Shown here piece by piece: positions 55,767-64,000 of a stretch of 64,000 bases of DNA; position 1 is the stretch's first letter; each line of letters starts with the position of its first letter. The notes under the pieces are model-generated. The model did no database searches and had not been told where the DNA came from. It saw only the letters and a program-made list of their open reading frames with translations. This DNA is from Collinsella sp. (lineage in GTDB: Bacteria; Actinomycetota; Coriobacteriia; Coriobacteriales; Coriobacteriaceae), in the NCBI GenBank assembly GCA_014871665.1, contig WGSL01000002.1:1-64000 (forward strand), written 5' to 3'. The position numbers and the translations under genes were made by a program.

Positions 55767-58430
55767 CTCTTGGACTTTGAGGGCTTCGGCCAGACTGACG
55801 CGCTTGATGGAGCGCGCGTGCAGCAGCGCCACGACCAGGTAGGTCACAAAGCCAATGCCGACGCATGCAGCCATAGACCAAGCGGGCACGTAGATCTCGA
55901 TATTGCCGTTGTAGGCGAGTAGCATCGAGCGGAAGATGGCTGTTAGCGAGCCGATGATCACGGGCAGGCTCAGCACGAGCGACACCGCCACGCACAGTGT
56001 GATCGAGCGGATGTACAGCTGCGAGATCTCGCCATCGCGGTAGCCAAAGACCTTCATGTAGCTGATCGAACGGGCGCTGTGGTCGATCACCGCCTTGGTC
56101 AGCAGGTACATAAACAGCAGGAAGATAAACACCGCGAGCCCGATCATCATTCCGATCATTTTGCTCATCATGCCGATGAACTGGTCGCCCACGGCCCGCA
56201 TGTCGTCGGGCGTGGTGTCGCCGGCAAAGTAGCGAGCATCGAGGTCGAGCTTCTCGTCGCTCACATAGCCGTTAAAGTAGGCGGCGTCGTTGCCGAACAG
56301 CTCGTTAAAGTCGTCGATACTCATATAGATATTCATGTCCGACTTGGAGCCCCAGGCACAGTCCTTGCCCGCGTACTCAAGGGAATAATTCTTGCCCTCG
56401 TACTTGTCGCGAAGCTTAACCTTCTGCCCCTCGTTCCAGCCAAACTTGTCGAGTAGGCCGCCGCCAAAGACGACACGGCCGTCGCCGACGTTGAGGTCTT
56501 TCCAATAGCGCGAATCGGGCGAGATGCCGTAGACAGAAATCGTCTCCTCGCCATTACCATCGCCGCGGTCGTATTGCAGCTGGTAAACGGCATATTTCTC
56601 GGTCTGCGCAATCTTGTCTGCACCGTTATCGGTCGTGTTAACCGGGTGAATGTCGTCGTTGTCGGTGTCGATCTTAGAGGCCTTGTCGATCAGGTCGATA
56701 GCCTCGTCGCGGTCACAGCCGAGGGCATCGGCAAGGTCATCGAGGCGCGCGTAGAGCGCACCCTTCTTGTCCTGGACCTTGGCAAGCGCATCCTGCGCTG
56801 CGGTCAGGCTCTCGGCAGACGGAGATGCGGTCGCGGCATCGGCTGCCGCCTGCGCAGCATCGGCCGCGTCGTCAAGCTCGTCATCGGCATCCTGAGCGGC
56901 GGAAAGCAGCGCGCCGTCAACCGACTGCAAGCGCTCGAGTGCCGACCACTGCTCGCGCTCCTCGGCAGTGCCCTCGAGCTCCAGCGGCGCCTTGAGCGTG
57001 TACTGGTGTTCGGCGACCAGGCTTGTCTCGAGGTTGTCCGCATAGTGCGTCATCGTGGGCAGAATCGCCAAGCCAAAGAGCAACAGCAGCGAGGCAAACG
57101 CAATGCCCACGAAGAGCGTGGCGAAGTTGCCCAGGTTGCGCAGGAAGATACGCAGGCGGAAGCGGGAAACAAAACCCATGCGCTCCGGCAGCTGCAAGCC
57201 GCGCTTGGTGCCCGATTTGCCACTCGCCTCGTGACGAAGGAACTGCAACGGCGTCTTGCCCATCTTGCGAAGCAGGCCCACCAGCGTGATGAGGATGAGC
57301 GCGGCGGCGGGAACCACGGCGCACTTCACAAAGATCTCCCAGCTCCAGTACACCTGGAAGGGCGGCAGGCTATACGAACCGTAATAGAGGCTGCGCATGG
57401 GCTCGGTAAAGAACACAACGCCGAGCGCAGTGCCCAAAAGCGCCGCGATCACGCCCACGATGGCGGGAAGCGCAAGGTAGTGCAGCACGATCTCGCGTCG
57501 ACGATAGCCGCTGGCGAGCAGCGTGCCGATGATGGCGCTCTCCTCCTCGATGGTGGCGTCGGTAAGGACCACAAAGACGAACGCCATAATCACGATGATG
57601 ATGTCGAGCAGCGTCATCCACATCATGGAGTCGCCGTCCACGTCGTCGCGCGCATAACCAATGCCCTGGTTGGAATCGGCATCGATCAGATCGTCCACGC
57701 GCGCATCGGCTTCGGTCAGTGCCTCGACCATATCCTGCTCCGCATCGGTGCGGTCCGCGGTGGAGAGATCGCGATCGGCAAAGGTGAAGGAGTAGGTGTA
57801 GGCGGGTGCGCCGCCGGCGTCCTCAAGCGCGGCAAAGCCGGCGTCGGTGACCTCGGCCACGCCATAGGTGATGGTGTTCACCGTAAAGTCCGAATTGTTG
57901 AGGAACAGCGCCTGGCTATCGGGCTGGGTCATGATGCCGCAGATGGTGTAGGTGCGGCCCTCGAGCTCGACCTTATCGCCCACGGCGAGGTCGTTGTTGG
58001 TGGCGAAGACGCGGTCGATTGCCACCTCATCGTCCGTCTTGGGCTGCCTGCCCTCACAGTAGGACGCGATATCGACCTTGGTGCGGTGCGCATAGGTGCG
58101 CAGCGTGCGCTTGGTGCCGTCGTCGCCGGCGGTCTTTTTGATGATGGCGTCGATGGAGAAATTCTTGTAGAGCGTGACGCCGCCGACGTCGTCGGCCGCA
58201 TCCTCGGCCGCCTTGAGCTGGTCTTTGGTGGCCTCGAAGGAGGTGGTCACGCGGCCGTCCTCAATCGTGTACGCATCGCGCATGTCGTCGATAAGGCAGC
58301 CGATGGAATGCGCTGCGAGCAAAAAGCCCGAGGTGAGAGCGATGCTTCCGCACATAAGCAAAAAGATGCCCAGGTACTTGCCGATATTGCGGCGCAGTTC
58401 GCGCGGGAGACGTTTTGCGAGAGGTGTCAT
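55764..58430 (-). CDS. FtsX/MacB-type ABC transporter permease
   Basis: 888 residues: an N-terminal TM, a large extracytoplasmic MacB-PCD-like domain, three TM segments of the first FtsX domain (about 275-410), a fourth TM region, a second external domain with a coiled coil (about 500-600) and a final FtsX domain (about 775-888; YMKVFGYRDGEISQLY). Coupled to the ATPase gene 8 bases upstream. Such single large permeases export peptides or remove antimicrobials. ATG 58430 is chosen because it follows a GGCGG site and the Pro/Lys-rich start is typical. Confidence 0.92.
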   Translation of the reverse strand: MTPLAKRLPRELRRNIGKYLGIFLLMCGSIALTSGFLLAAHSIGCLIDDMRDAYTIEDGRVTTSFEATKDQLKAAEDAADDVGGVTLYKNFSIDAIIKKTAGDDGTKRTLRTYAHRTKVDIASYCEGRQPKTDDEVAIDRVFATNNDLAVGDKVELEGRTYTICGIMTQPDSQALFLNNSDFTVNTITYGVAEVTDAGFAALEDAGGAPAYTYSFTFADRDLSTADRTDAEQDMVEALTEADARVDDLIDADSNQGIGYARDDVDGDSMMWMTLLDIIIVIMAFVFVVLTDATIEEESAIIGTLLASGYRRREIVLHYLALPAIVGVIAALLGTALGVVFFTEPMRSLYYGSYSLPPFQVYWSWEIFVKCAVVPAAALILITLVGLLRKMGKTPLQFLRHEASGKSGTKRGLQLPERMGFVSRFRLRIFLRNLGNFATLFVGIAFASLLLLFGLAILPTMTHYADNLETSLVAEHQYTLKAPLELEGTAEEREQWSALERLQSVDGALLSAAQDADDELDDAADAAQAAADAATASPSAESLTAAQDALAKVQDKKGALYARLDDLADALGCDRDEAIDLIDKASKIDTDNDDIHPVNTTDNGADKIAQTEKYAVYQLQYDRGDGNGEETISVYGISPDSRYWKDLNVGDGRVVFGGGLLDKFGWNEGQKVKLRDKYEGKNYSLEYAGKDCAWGSKSDMNIYMSIDDFNELFGNDAAYFNGYVSDEKLDLDARYFAGDTTPDDMRAVGDQFIGMMSKMIGMMIGLAVFIFLLFMYLLTKAVIDHSARSISYMKVFGYRDGEISQLYIRSITLCVAVSLVLSLPVIIGSLTAIFRSMLLAYNGNIEIYVPAWSMAACVGIGFVTYLVVALLHARSIKRVSLAEALKVQE

Positions 58431-58438
58431 GGCGCCGC

Positions 58439-59152
<714 letters not shown>

Positions 59153-59182
59153 GCTACCCCCCATTGTTAGCCTATTGCTACT

Positions 59183-59211
59183 TTTATAGGGTAATAGTAA
59201 ACCCAAGTGAA
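59183..59211 (-). promoter_or_regulatory. Promoter of the MacB-like ABC operon
   Basis: On the minus strand TTCACT (59206-59211), 17-base spacer, TATAAA (59183-59188). The spacer is AT-rich and contains TACTATTACCC, so a regulator site is possible. Confidence 0.65.
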
Positions 59212-59246
59212 CTATTTTTGGGCGAGAGTGGGGGTTTGTTTCAAGA

Positions 59247-59417
59247 CTAGTCGTTGGGGACGTTCTTAAACGACTAGCTGTTGGGGGCGCTCTTTCGCCA
59301 CCCGGCAGTTAGGGACGTTCCCTTTCTGCCGGCAGCTGGGGACAGTCCTTGGCAAGCCGGCGGTTCGGCAAAGACTGTCCCCGATGACTAGTCGTTTAAG
59401 TCTGTCCCCAATGAGTA
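59247..59417. repeat. Cluster of dispersed hairpin repeats
   Basis: An R1 copy (59247-59277, arms CTAGTCGTT and AACGACTAG), a GGGGACAGTC (59338-59347) with 59373-59382 stem, and a degenerate R1 copy at 59388-59417. This spacer behind the ABC-2 permease gene has no coding content. Confidence 0.65.
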
Positions 59418-59433
59418 CCCGATGACTAGGTGG

Positions 59434-60639
59434 CTAGGCGCGGGATTTGTTGTGAGCGAGGGCTAGGCCTACGGCGGCGATGGCGGCAGCGAAGAGCACG
59501 GTGACGCCCAGGTCGCAGGCGATGTCGCCCAGCACGGTGGACGTCAGGTCCGCGGCGAGCGCCTTGCCGATCGCGTCGTTCACCCAATATGTCGGCACAA
59601 AGTGCGCCACGGTCTGCACGGCCGAACCCATGAGCGACAGCGGCATCCAGGCGCCACCCAAAAACGTCATGAGCATGCCAAGCAGGTTGCCCACACCGTT
59701 GAGCAGCTCCTCGCGCGCGCCCAGGCTCGACAGCGTAAAGCCAACGGCCAGTGGCGTCAGCGCTAGGGCAAACGTTGCCGCCAGCGCCAGGCACACGCGG
59801 CCCACGCCGACCTCGGCAACCGCGCTGGCAAAGCCCACGACGCCCATCATGCTCGACACAAACCAGATACAGACGGTGAGCACGGCGGCGGCCGCAAACA
59901 CGGCAAGCGAACGCTGGCGATCGGAGATTGGGCCGGCATCCATGCGGCGCACGCGCTCGGGCTCGTTCATGCCCGAAAACACCAAGCCCACCGACACGAT
60001 GACCGACGAGATAATCGCGTACGCGCCAAAGTTGAAGTACGACTCGAGCGTGGCGGCAGCAGCCGAGTCGACCTTGACCCGCTCGATCTGGACCTCCGCG
60101 CGCTTTGCAGCGGCATGTTCGGCGGCCTTGGCAACGTCGCCGTTGGAGGCAGTGGGCTCAAGTGCGGCTGCAGCGCCCGCGAGCGAGATCCAGCGCGAAG
60201 CCTCGGCAGACGAAAGCGCCGCCGCCATGGTGCCGGCACCGTAGGTCACATCGAGCTTGGGCAGGGACTCCCCCGCGCGGGCAGCCGCGACCAGGTCGTC
60301 CTCGAACCCCTCCGGGATAAAGAACACGCAGTCGGCGCTGCCCTTGGCGCTGTTGCTCTTGGAGAGCGCGTCCGCAAGGTCGTACGTGTCATCGCCGACG
60401 CCCGTGACCAGGTCAAACCGCGAACCTAGGTGCTTGGTGAGCGCACGTGAAAGATCACTGCCATCGCGGTCGACCACGATCACGTTGGCGTCGTAGGGCT
60501 TGTACTCGGTGAGCTGCGACGAGTTCCAGCTCACCGATGCCGCGATGAATACGCCCATCAGCGAAATGAACACCGTGTAGATGAGCAGGTAGAACGGGTG
60601 AGCGAGCGCCATGCGAAGCGCGGTCTTAAAGGTGCTCAT
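59434..60639 (-). CDS. ABC-2-type exporter permease (second)
   Basis: 401 residues: one N-terminal TM (about 15-37), an extracytoplasmic domain (about 40-195) and five C-terminal TM segments, the usual ABC-2/YhgE-like layout. GAAGGAG precedes ATG 60639, which overlaps the end of the upstream permease gene by 14 bases. With the gene before it, it forms a heterodimeric exporter of unknown substrate. Confidence 0.9.
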   Translation of the reverse strand: MSTFKTALRMALAHPFYLLIYTVFISLMGVFIAASVSWNSSQLTEYKPYDANVIVVDRDGSDLSRALTKHLGSRFDLVTGVGDDTYDLADALSKSNSAKGSADCVFFIPEGFEDDLVAAARAGESLPKLDVTYGAGTMAAALSSAEASRWISLAGAAAALEPTASNGDVAKAAEHAAAKRAEVQIERVKVDSAAAATLESYFNFGAYAIISSVIVSVGLVFSGMNEPERVRRMDAGPISDRQRSLAVFAAAAVLTVCIWFVSSMMGVVGFASAVAEVGVGRVCLALAATFALALTPLAVGFTLSSLGAREELLNGVGNLLGMLMTFLGGAWMPLSLMGSAVQTVAHFVPTYWVNDAIGKALAADLTSTVLGDIACDLGVTVLFAAAIAAVGLALAHNKSRA

Positions 60640-61813
60640 AGCGGCTCCTTCCAAAGATCAGCGTGGCGGCGGCAACGAACAGCAGTGCCATGAGGACCAG
60701 TGCGCCGGCGCGAACGGCAAAAGGATCCAGGTCCTCAAAGAAATACAGGCGGTTGAACATGTCGCAGATGAGCTTGACGGGGTTGAGCCAGCACTCGGCC
60801 GGACAGGCGCGGGCGACGTCATCGGCAAGCGCCATCGCCGGTTCGCCGTAGAGCCCAGCGAACAAAGCGCACGTGGTGGCAAAGCCTGTGAGGATGCCCG
60901 ACCTAGATGCCTTGCCGCCCTTAACGGGAAGCGTGCCCACAAAGAGTCCCAAGCCCGTGGCGGCAAGCGCGGAAGCGGCACCGCCCACCAGACACAGCCC
61001 CTCGCGCCCGCCAAAGTCGACGCCCACAACCAGGCGCACGTAGCCGATCGCGATCGCCATCGAGGCAAAGGAGACCAGCCACGAGCCCACAAAGATACCG
61101 GCCAGCGACGCCGTTTTGGAAAGACCGCCCGCGCAGCGGCGCGCGCCAAGGCCCGACAGATTGGGCTGCAGATCGACGACGCTCAAGGCGACAAACTCCG
61201 CAGACATCATCGCGACCAGGCCAAAGAGCGCGTAATAGTAGATGACCGTGCCATCGGGCGTGGTGCGTGTCAGGCTTACGCGGCGGGTGCCGCCCTCGAG
61301 CGACAGGGCGCGCGCAACCGCCTCCGGGTCGGCGAGCGCCGCCGGGTTGTCCTGGGCAATCTGAGACATGAGCTCGGCATTTTGTGTATACGAGCTTGCC
61401 ACCGTCTCCAGAATGCTGCGGTCGGTGAGCACCGTTGAGGCACGCGAGCTGTCGTAGCTCGACAGCAACGTGAGCTTGGGTGCGCCCGTGTCGTCGACCG
61501 TATAGATGCCCGCGACCTCGCCGGCCTTAAGCGCACGGTTCGCATCGGCTGCGTCGTCGCACTCGTGGATCTCGAGCAGCTGATTGTCGCTCTCCTTGGC
61601 AAGCGACGTCGCCACGTCCTTAAAGGTCGAGGCGTCCCAGGCCTCGTCCGCTATGACGGCAACCGGTACCGGGTCGACCGTGCCGTCAGAGCTCAGATTC
61701 GCAAACATAAACATGAACATCGTGGAAAGTGCGATGGGAAAGAGAGCGCCCCAGACCCACGTGCTCGGCCGGCGCAGCAGCGTCTTGACCGTAGTGATGA
61801 TGGTGTTGAACAT
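60626..61813 (-). CDS. ABC-2-type exporter permease (first)
   Basis: 395 residues with the same layout: TM1 (about 18-40), an external domain (to about 185) and five or six TM segments, ending in a short basic tail. It starts 9 bases after the ATPase stop. The two permeases are divergent paralogues. Confidence 0.9.
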   Translation of the reverse strand: MFNTIITTVKTLLRRPSTWVWGALFPIALSTMFMFMFANLSSDGTVDPVPVAVIADEAWDASTFKDVATSLAKESDNQLLEIHECDDAADANRALKAGEVAGIYTVDDTGAPKLTLLSSYDSSRASTVLTDRSILETVASSYTQNAELMSQIAQDNPAALADPEAVARALSLEGGTRRVSLTRTTPDGTVIYYYALFGLVAMMSAEFVALSVVDLQPNLSGLGARRCAGGLSKTASLAGIFVGSWLVSFASMAIAIGYVRLVVGVDFGGREGLCLVGGAASALAATGLGLFVGTLPVKGGKASRSGILTGFATTCALFAGLYGEPAMALADDVARACPAECWLNPVKLICDMFNRLYFFEDLDPFAVRAGALVLMALLFVAAATLIFGRSRYEHL

Positions 61814-61822
61814 GACTGCCCC

Positions 61823-62761
61823 CTAGTCGCGCAGCTCGCGGCCGGTGATCTCGAGGAACACGTCGTTGAGGGTCGGCGGCTCGCTCCACACGCGGCCGAG
61901 CGCCACATCGGCGGCGCGCAGCGTGTCGAGGATGTCGACCAAATTGTGCGGGCTCGCTTCGCAGGTGCAGACGAGCTCGCCGCCGGACAGCTCAACCGAA
62001 AGCACGTGCTCGAGGGCGCGCAGCCGCTCGACCGTGGCGGTCTCGACGGCGCCGACCTCGACAGTCACGCGCTCGCCCATTTGAATCATGCGTTTGAGCT
62101 CGTCATTGGTGCCCTGCGCCAGCACACGTCCGCCGTCCATGATCATGATGCGGCTGCAAATCTGCTCGACTTCCTCCATGTAATGGCTGGTATACACCAC
62201 CGTGGCGCCCTCGTCGCGCAAGCGGCAGATGCCCTCCAGGATAGCGTTGCGACTCTGCGGGTCGACTGCCACCGTAGGCTCGTCAAAGAAGATGAGCTCG
62301 GGCTTGTGCGCAATGCCGCAGGCAATGTTGAGGCGACGCGCCAGGCCGCCCGAGAGCTTGCCGGGGCGAAACTTGGCAAAGTCGCCCAGCCCGACAAAGT
62401 CGATTGCCTCGTCCACGAGCGCGCGGCGGCGCTTGCGGTCGTTAACGTAAAGGCTGCAGAAATAGTCAATGTTCTCGCGCACCGTAAGCTCGTCGAACAC
62501 CGCCACCTGCTGCGGCACCACGCCGATGCGGCGCTTGAGGTCGTAGCGGGCGGGCGTCATGGGCTCGCCGAACAGCTCGATGGTGCCCTTGTCGTAGGCG
62601 AGCAGCTGCAGGATGCAGTTGATGGACGTGGTCTTGCCCGAGCCGTTGGGGCCCAACAGGCCAAAGATCTCGCCGGGGGCGATGCTGAGGTTAAAGTGGT
62701 CGAGCGCGATAAGGTCGTCGTAGCGCTTGACGAGGTTTTCGACGTGAACGATGTCTGTCAT
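61823..62761 (-). CDS. ABC exporter ATPase (ABC-2 type)
   Basis: 312 residues: Walker A GPNGSGKTT near residue 40, signature variant LSGGLARR, Walker B LIFFDEPTVAVDP and switch His in YTSHYMEE, then a C-terminal DUF4162-like extension (about 225-312). ATG 62761 follows AGAAGGG. First gene of the exporter operon, divergent from the sensor kinase at 62959; such pairs are often regulated by the adjacent two-component system. Confidence 0.94.
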   Translation of the reverse strand: MTDIVHVENLVKRYDDLIALDHFNLSIAPGEIFGLLGPNGSGKTTSINCILQLLAYDKGTIELFGEPMTPARYDLKRRIGVVPQQVAVFDELTVRENIDYFCSLYVNDRKRRRALVDEAIDFVGLGDFAKFRPGKLSGGLARRLNIACGIAHKPELIFFDEPTVAVDPQSRNAILEGICRLRDEGATVVYTSHYMEEVEQICSRIMIMDGGRVLAQGTNDELKRMIQMGERVTVEVGAVETATVERLRALEHVLSVELSGGELVCTCEASPHNLVDILDTLRAADVALGRVWSEPPTLNDVFLEITGRELRD

Positions 62762-62946
62762 GAGGCGGCCCTTCTGTTGGTCGTGGCCCGGTACGATTGC
62801 ATCATCGCAGGAGCCGCCGGCGCGCACCAGTGAGCTTTGGCACGAGTGCGAGGCTTGGCCGCGTGGCCTGCCGACGTCCCCGATTTGCCGCGTGGGAGGA
62901 ATGTCACGGTTGCGCAGGCGGTCCCTCCACCACGCGCGGCTTCGCG

Positions 62947-62952
62947 TACAAT
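62947..62952 (+). promoter_or_regulatory. -10 box TACAAT placing the TSS at the kinase ATG
   Basis: TACAAT ends seven bases before the ATG at 62959 and no Shine-Dalgarno is present, the signature of a leaderless mRNA. A matching -35 was not found. Confidence 0.5.
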
Positions 62953-62958
62953 ACCCGT

Positions 62959-64000
62959 ATGAACAGGCTTTTCGACAAATCGATCGTTCTGGCGTGCTGT
63001 ATTGCGGCCGCCATGGGCCTTGCTGTGGACGCTCACCTGGTCGCGGCGTTTTGCCTTGGCGTTATTGCCACCTCACTGGCCGAGGTCGCACAGGGGGAAC
63101 GCACCCGGCGCGCGAGCGAGGCCGCGAGCTGCGCTTACATCATCGCGGCAGTCGTCCTGCCGCCGTTTGTGCCGTTTGCGCCTCTCGCCCTCTATGACAT
63201 CGCGCGGCGCGTGCGCCGTGAACGAATCTGGCCCGCGCTGGCGATTGGCGCCGTGTGTGTCTGCGCGCTTGTCGCGGACCTTCGTGGCGGCGTGCTCACC
63301 ACCCGAACGCTGCTGTTAACCGCCATCCTTTCGGTTGCCGCCACGTTGCTGTCGCTGCGCACCGCGCAGCTGGAGCGCGAACAGGAACGCATGCGTCGCA
63401 TCCGCGACAAGCTGCAAGAACGCGCCCTGGCACTCGAGGCACGCAACCGTGACCTCGCCGACCGCCAGGACTACGAAGTCGAACTCGCGACGCTCGCCGA
63501 ACGCGCCCGCATCGCGCGCGAGATCCACGATAACGTGGGCCACCAGCTCACGCGCGCTTCGCTTCAAACCGAAGCCCTGTGCGTGGCCCATGCCGACGAG
63601 CCCAGGGTTGCCGCCGATTTCGCCGACGTCAAACGCACGGTTGACGAGGCGCTCCAACTCGTGCGCGCCAGCGTCCACGCGCTCAACGACAATGCCGCCG
63701 ACCTTTCCGTGCAGCTCGAACGCATTGTTGAAGGCGCACGCTCGGACGGCGGCCCGCAGATTGAGCTTGAAGTTTTGGCCGAGCATGCGCCCGCAAATGT
63801 CGCCAACTGCTTTGCAGCGGTCCTGCGCGAGGCACTCTCCAATACCATGCGCCACGCTTGCGCCCAGACCGTCACCATACGATGCATGGAACATCCGTCG
63901 TTTTACCAGCTTGTCGTTACCGACGATGGCGCGGGCGGGGTCCAAGCAAGCGGCCGCGGCGCTGCGGAGGGCATGGGGCTCGCCTCCATGCGCGAGCGCA
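62959..64000 (+). CDS. NarL-type sensor histidine kinase, truncated by window end
   Basis: At least 347 residues. Four or so membrane segments (about 8-135) are followed by a coiled coil (about 138-172), a HisKA_3 domain with ERARIAREIHDNVGHQL and a HATPase domain (N box REALSNTMRHA, G box GMGLASMRE at the window edge). The frame is open to base 64000; the remaining few dozen residues and the cognate LuxR-type regulator gene should follow outside. It is divergent from the ABC-2 exporter and is its likely regulator. Confidence 0.92.
   Translation, partial: MNRLFDKSIVLACCIAAAMGLAVDAHLVAAFCLGVIATSLAEVAQGERTRRASEAASCAYIIAAVVLPPFVPFAPLALYDIARRVRRERIWPALAIGAVCVCALVADLRGGVLTTRTLLLTAILSVAATLLSLRTAQLEREQERMRRIRDKLQERALALEARNRDLADRQDYEVELATLAERARIAREIHDNVGHQLTRASLQTEALCVAHADEPRVAADFADVKRTVDEALQLVRASVHALNDNAADLSVQLERIVEGARSDGGPQIELEVLAEHAPANVANCFAAVLREALSNTMRHACAQTVTIRCMEHPSFYQLVVTDDGAGGVQASGRGAAEGMGLASMRER

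Overview
The window looks like chromosome of a high-GC Coriobacteriia member, most likely Collinsella or a close relative. Pointers are the HspR-controlled dnaK operon, a membrane-embedded LuxR regulator, Hyp maturation genes beside NikR, an NRAMP gene coupled to an MgtE-N/CBS protein, Shine-Dalgarno-rich short intergenic regions and a dense population of dispersed hairpin repeats. The genus is inferred from gene content; no rRNA or tRNA gene was seen. There is no prophage, CRISPR array or transposase.

Layout. 1-4.4 kb: dnaK-grpE-dnaJ-hspR chaperone operon (minus). 4.9-9.3 kb: a 2x[4Fe-4S] ferredoxin, then a nadA-nadB-nadC-niaR operon (minus) whose start carries a large perfect inverted repeat, the likely NiaR operator. 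9.5-13.6 kb: a LytTR response regulator/GHKL kinase pair, an unrecognised gene, thioredoxin, a small unknown protein and NikR. 13.7-18.8 kb: hypF (frameshifted), hypC, hypD, hypE for [NiFe]-hydrogenase cofactor assembly. 18.9-23.8 kb: a HAD phosphatase, a lipoprotein, a PTS EIIA, an RpiR regulator and pyrE, separated by repeat-rich spacers. 24-28.7 kb: a P-type Mg2+ ATPase gene (frameshifted) with a possible leader peptide, and a 12-TM LuxR regulator. 29-33.4 kb: a zinc-ribbon/SPFH membrane cassette plus a lipoprotein. 33.5-37.5 kb: a three-gene sensory operon. 37.7-43.4 kb: DUF4867 protein, luxS, nucleoside hydrolase-ribokinase, and an OafA/OatA-type acyltransferase. 43.6-47.3 kb: a MITE-like AT-rich element, then an NRAMP transporter coupled to an MgtE-N/CBS membrane protein behind a structured leader. 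47.3-54.3 kb: a degenerate polysaccharide deacetylase, PRC-barrel and YtxH proteins, a cyanophycin-synthetase-N-like protein, a CNNM/CorC protein, a hemolysin III and an alpha/beta hydrolase. 54.4-64 kb: a DUF362 ferredoxin, a MacB-like ABC transporter, an ABC-2 exporter and a divergent NarL-type histidine kinase cut by the window end.

Themes. Metal handling recurs: NikR with the Hyp proteins (Ni), the MgtA-like ATPase (Mg), and NRAMP with the MgtE-like protein (Mn/Fe/Mg). Envelope stress and remodelling also recur: the SPFH cassette, the acyltransferase, the deacetylase-like protein and the ABC exporters. The most unusual content is non-coding. At least three copies of a roughly 175-225 nt element with compensatory base pairing sit directly behind stop codons, and several shorter hairpin families are scattered between genes, some of which supply the stop codon of the neighbouring gene.
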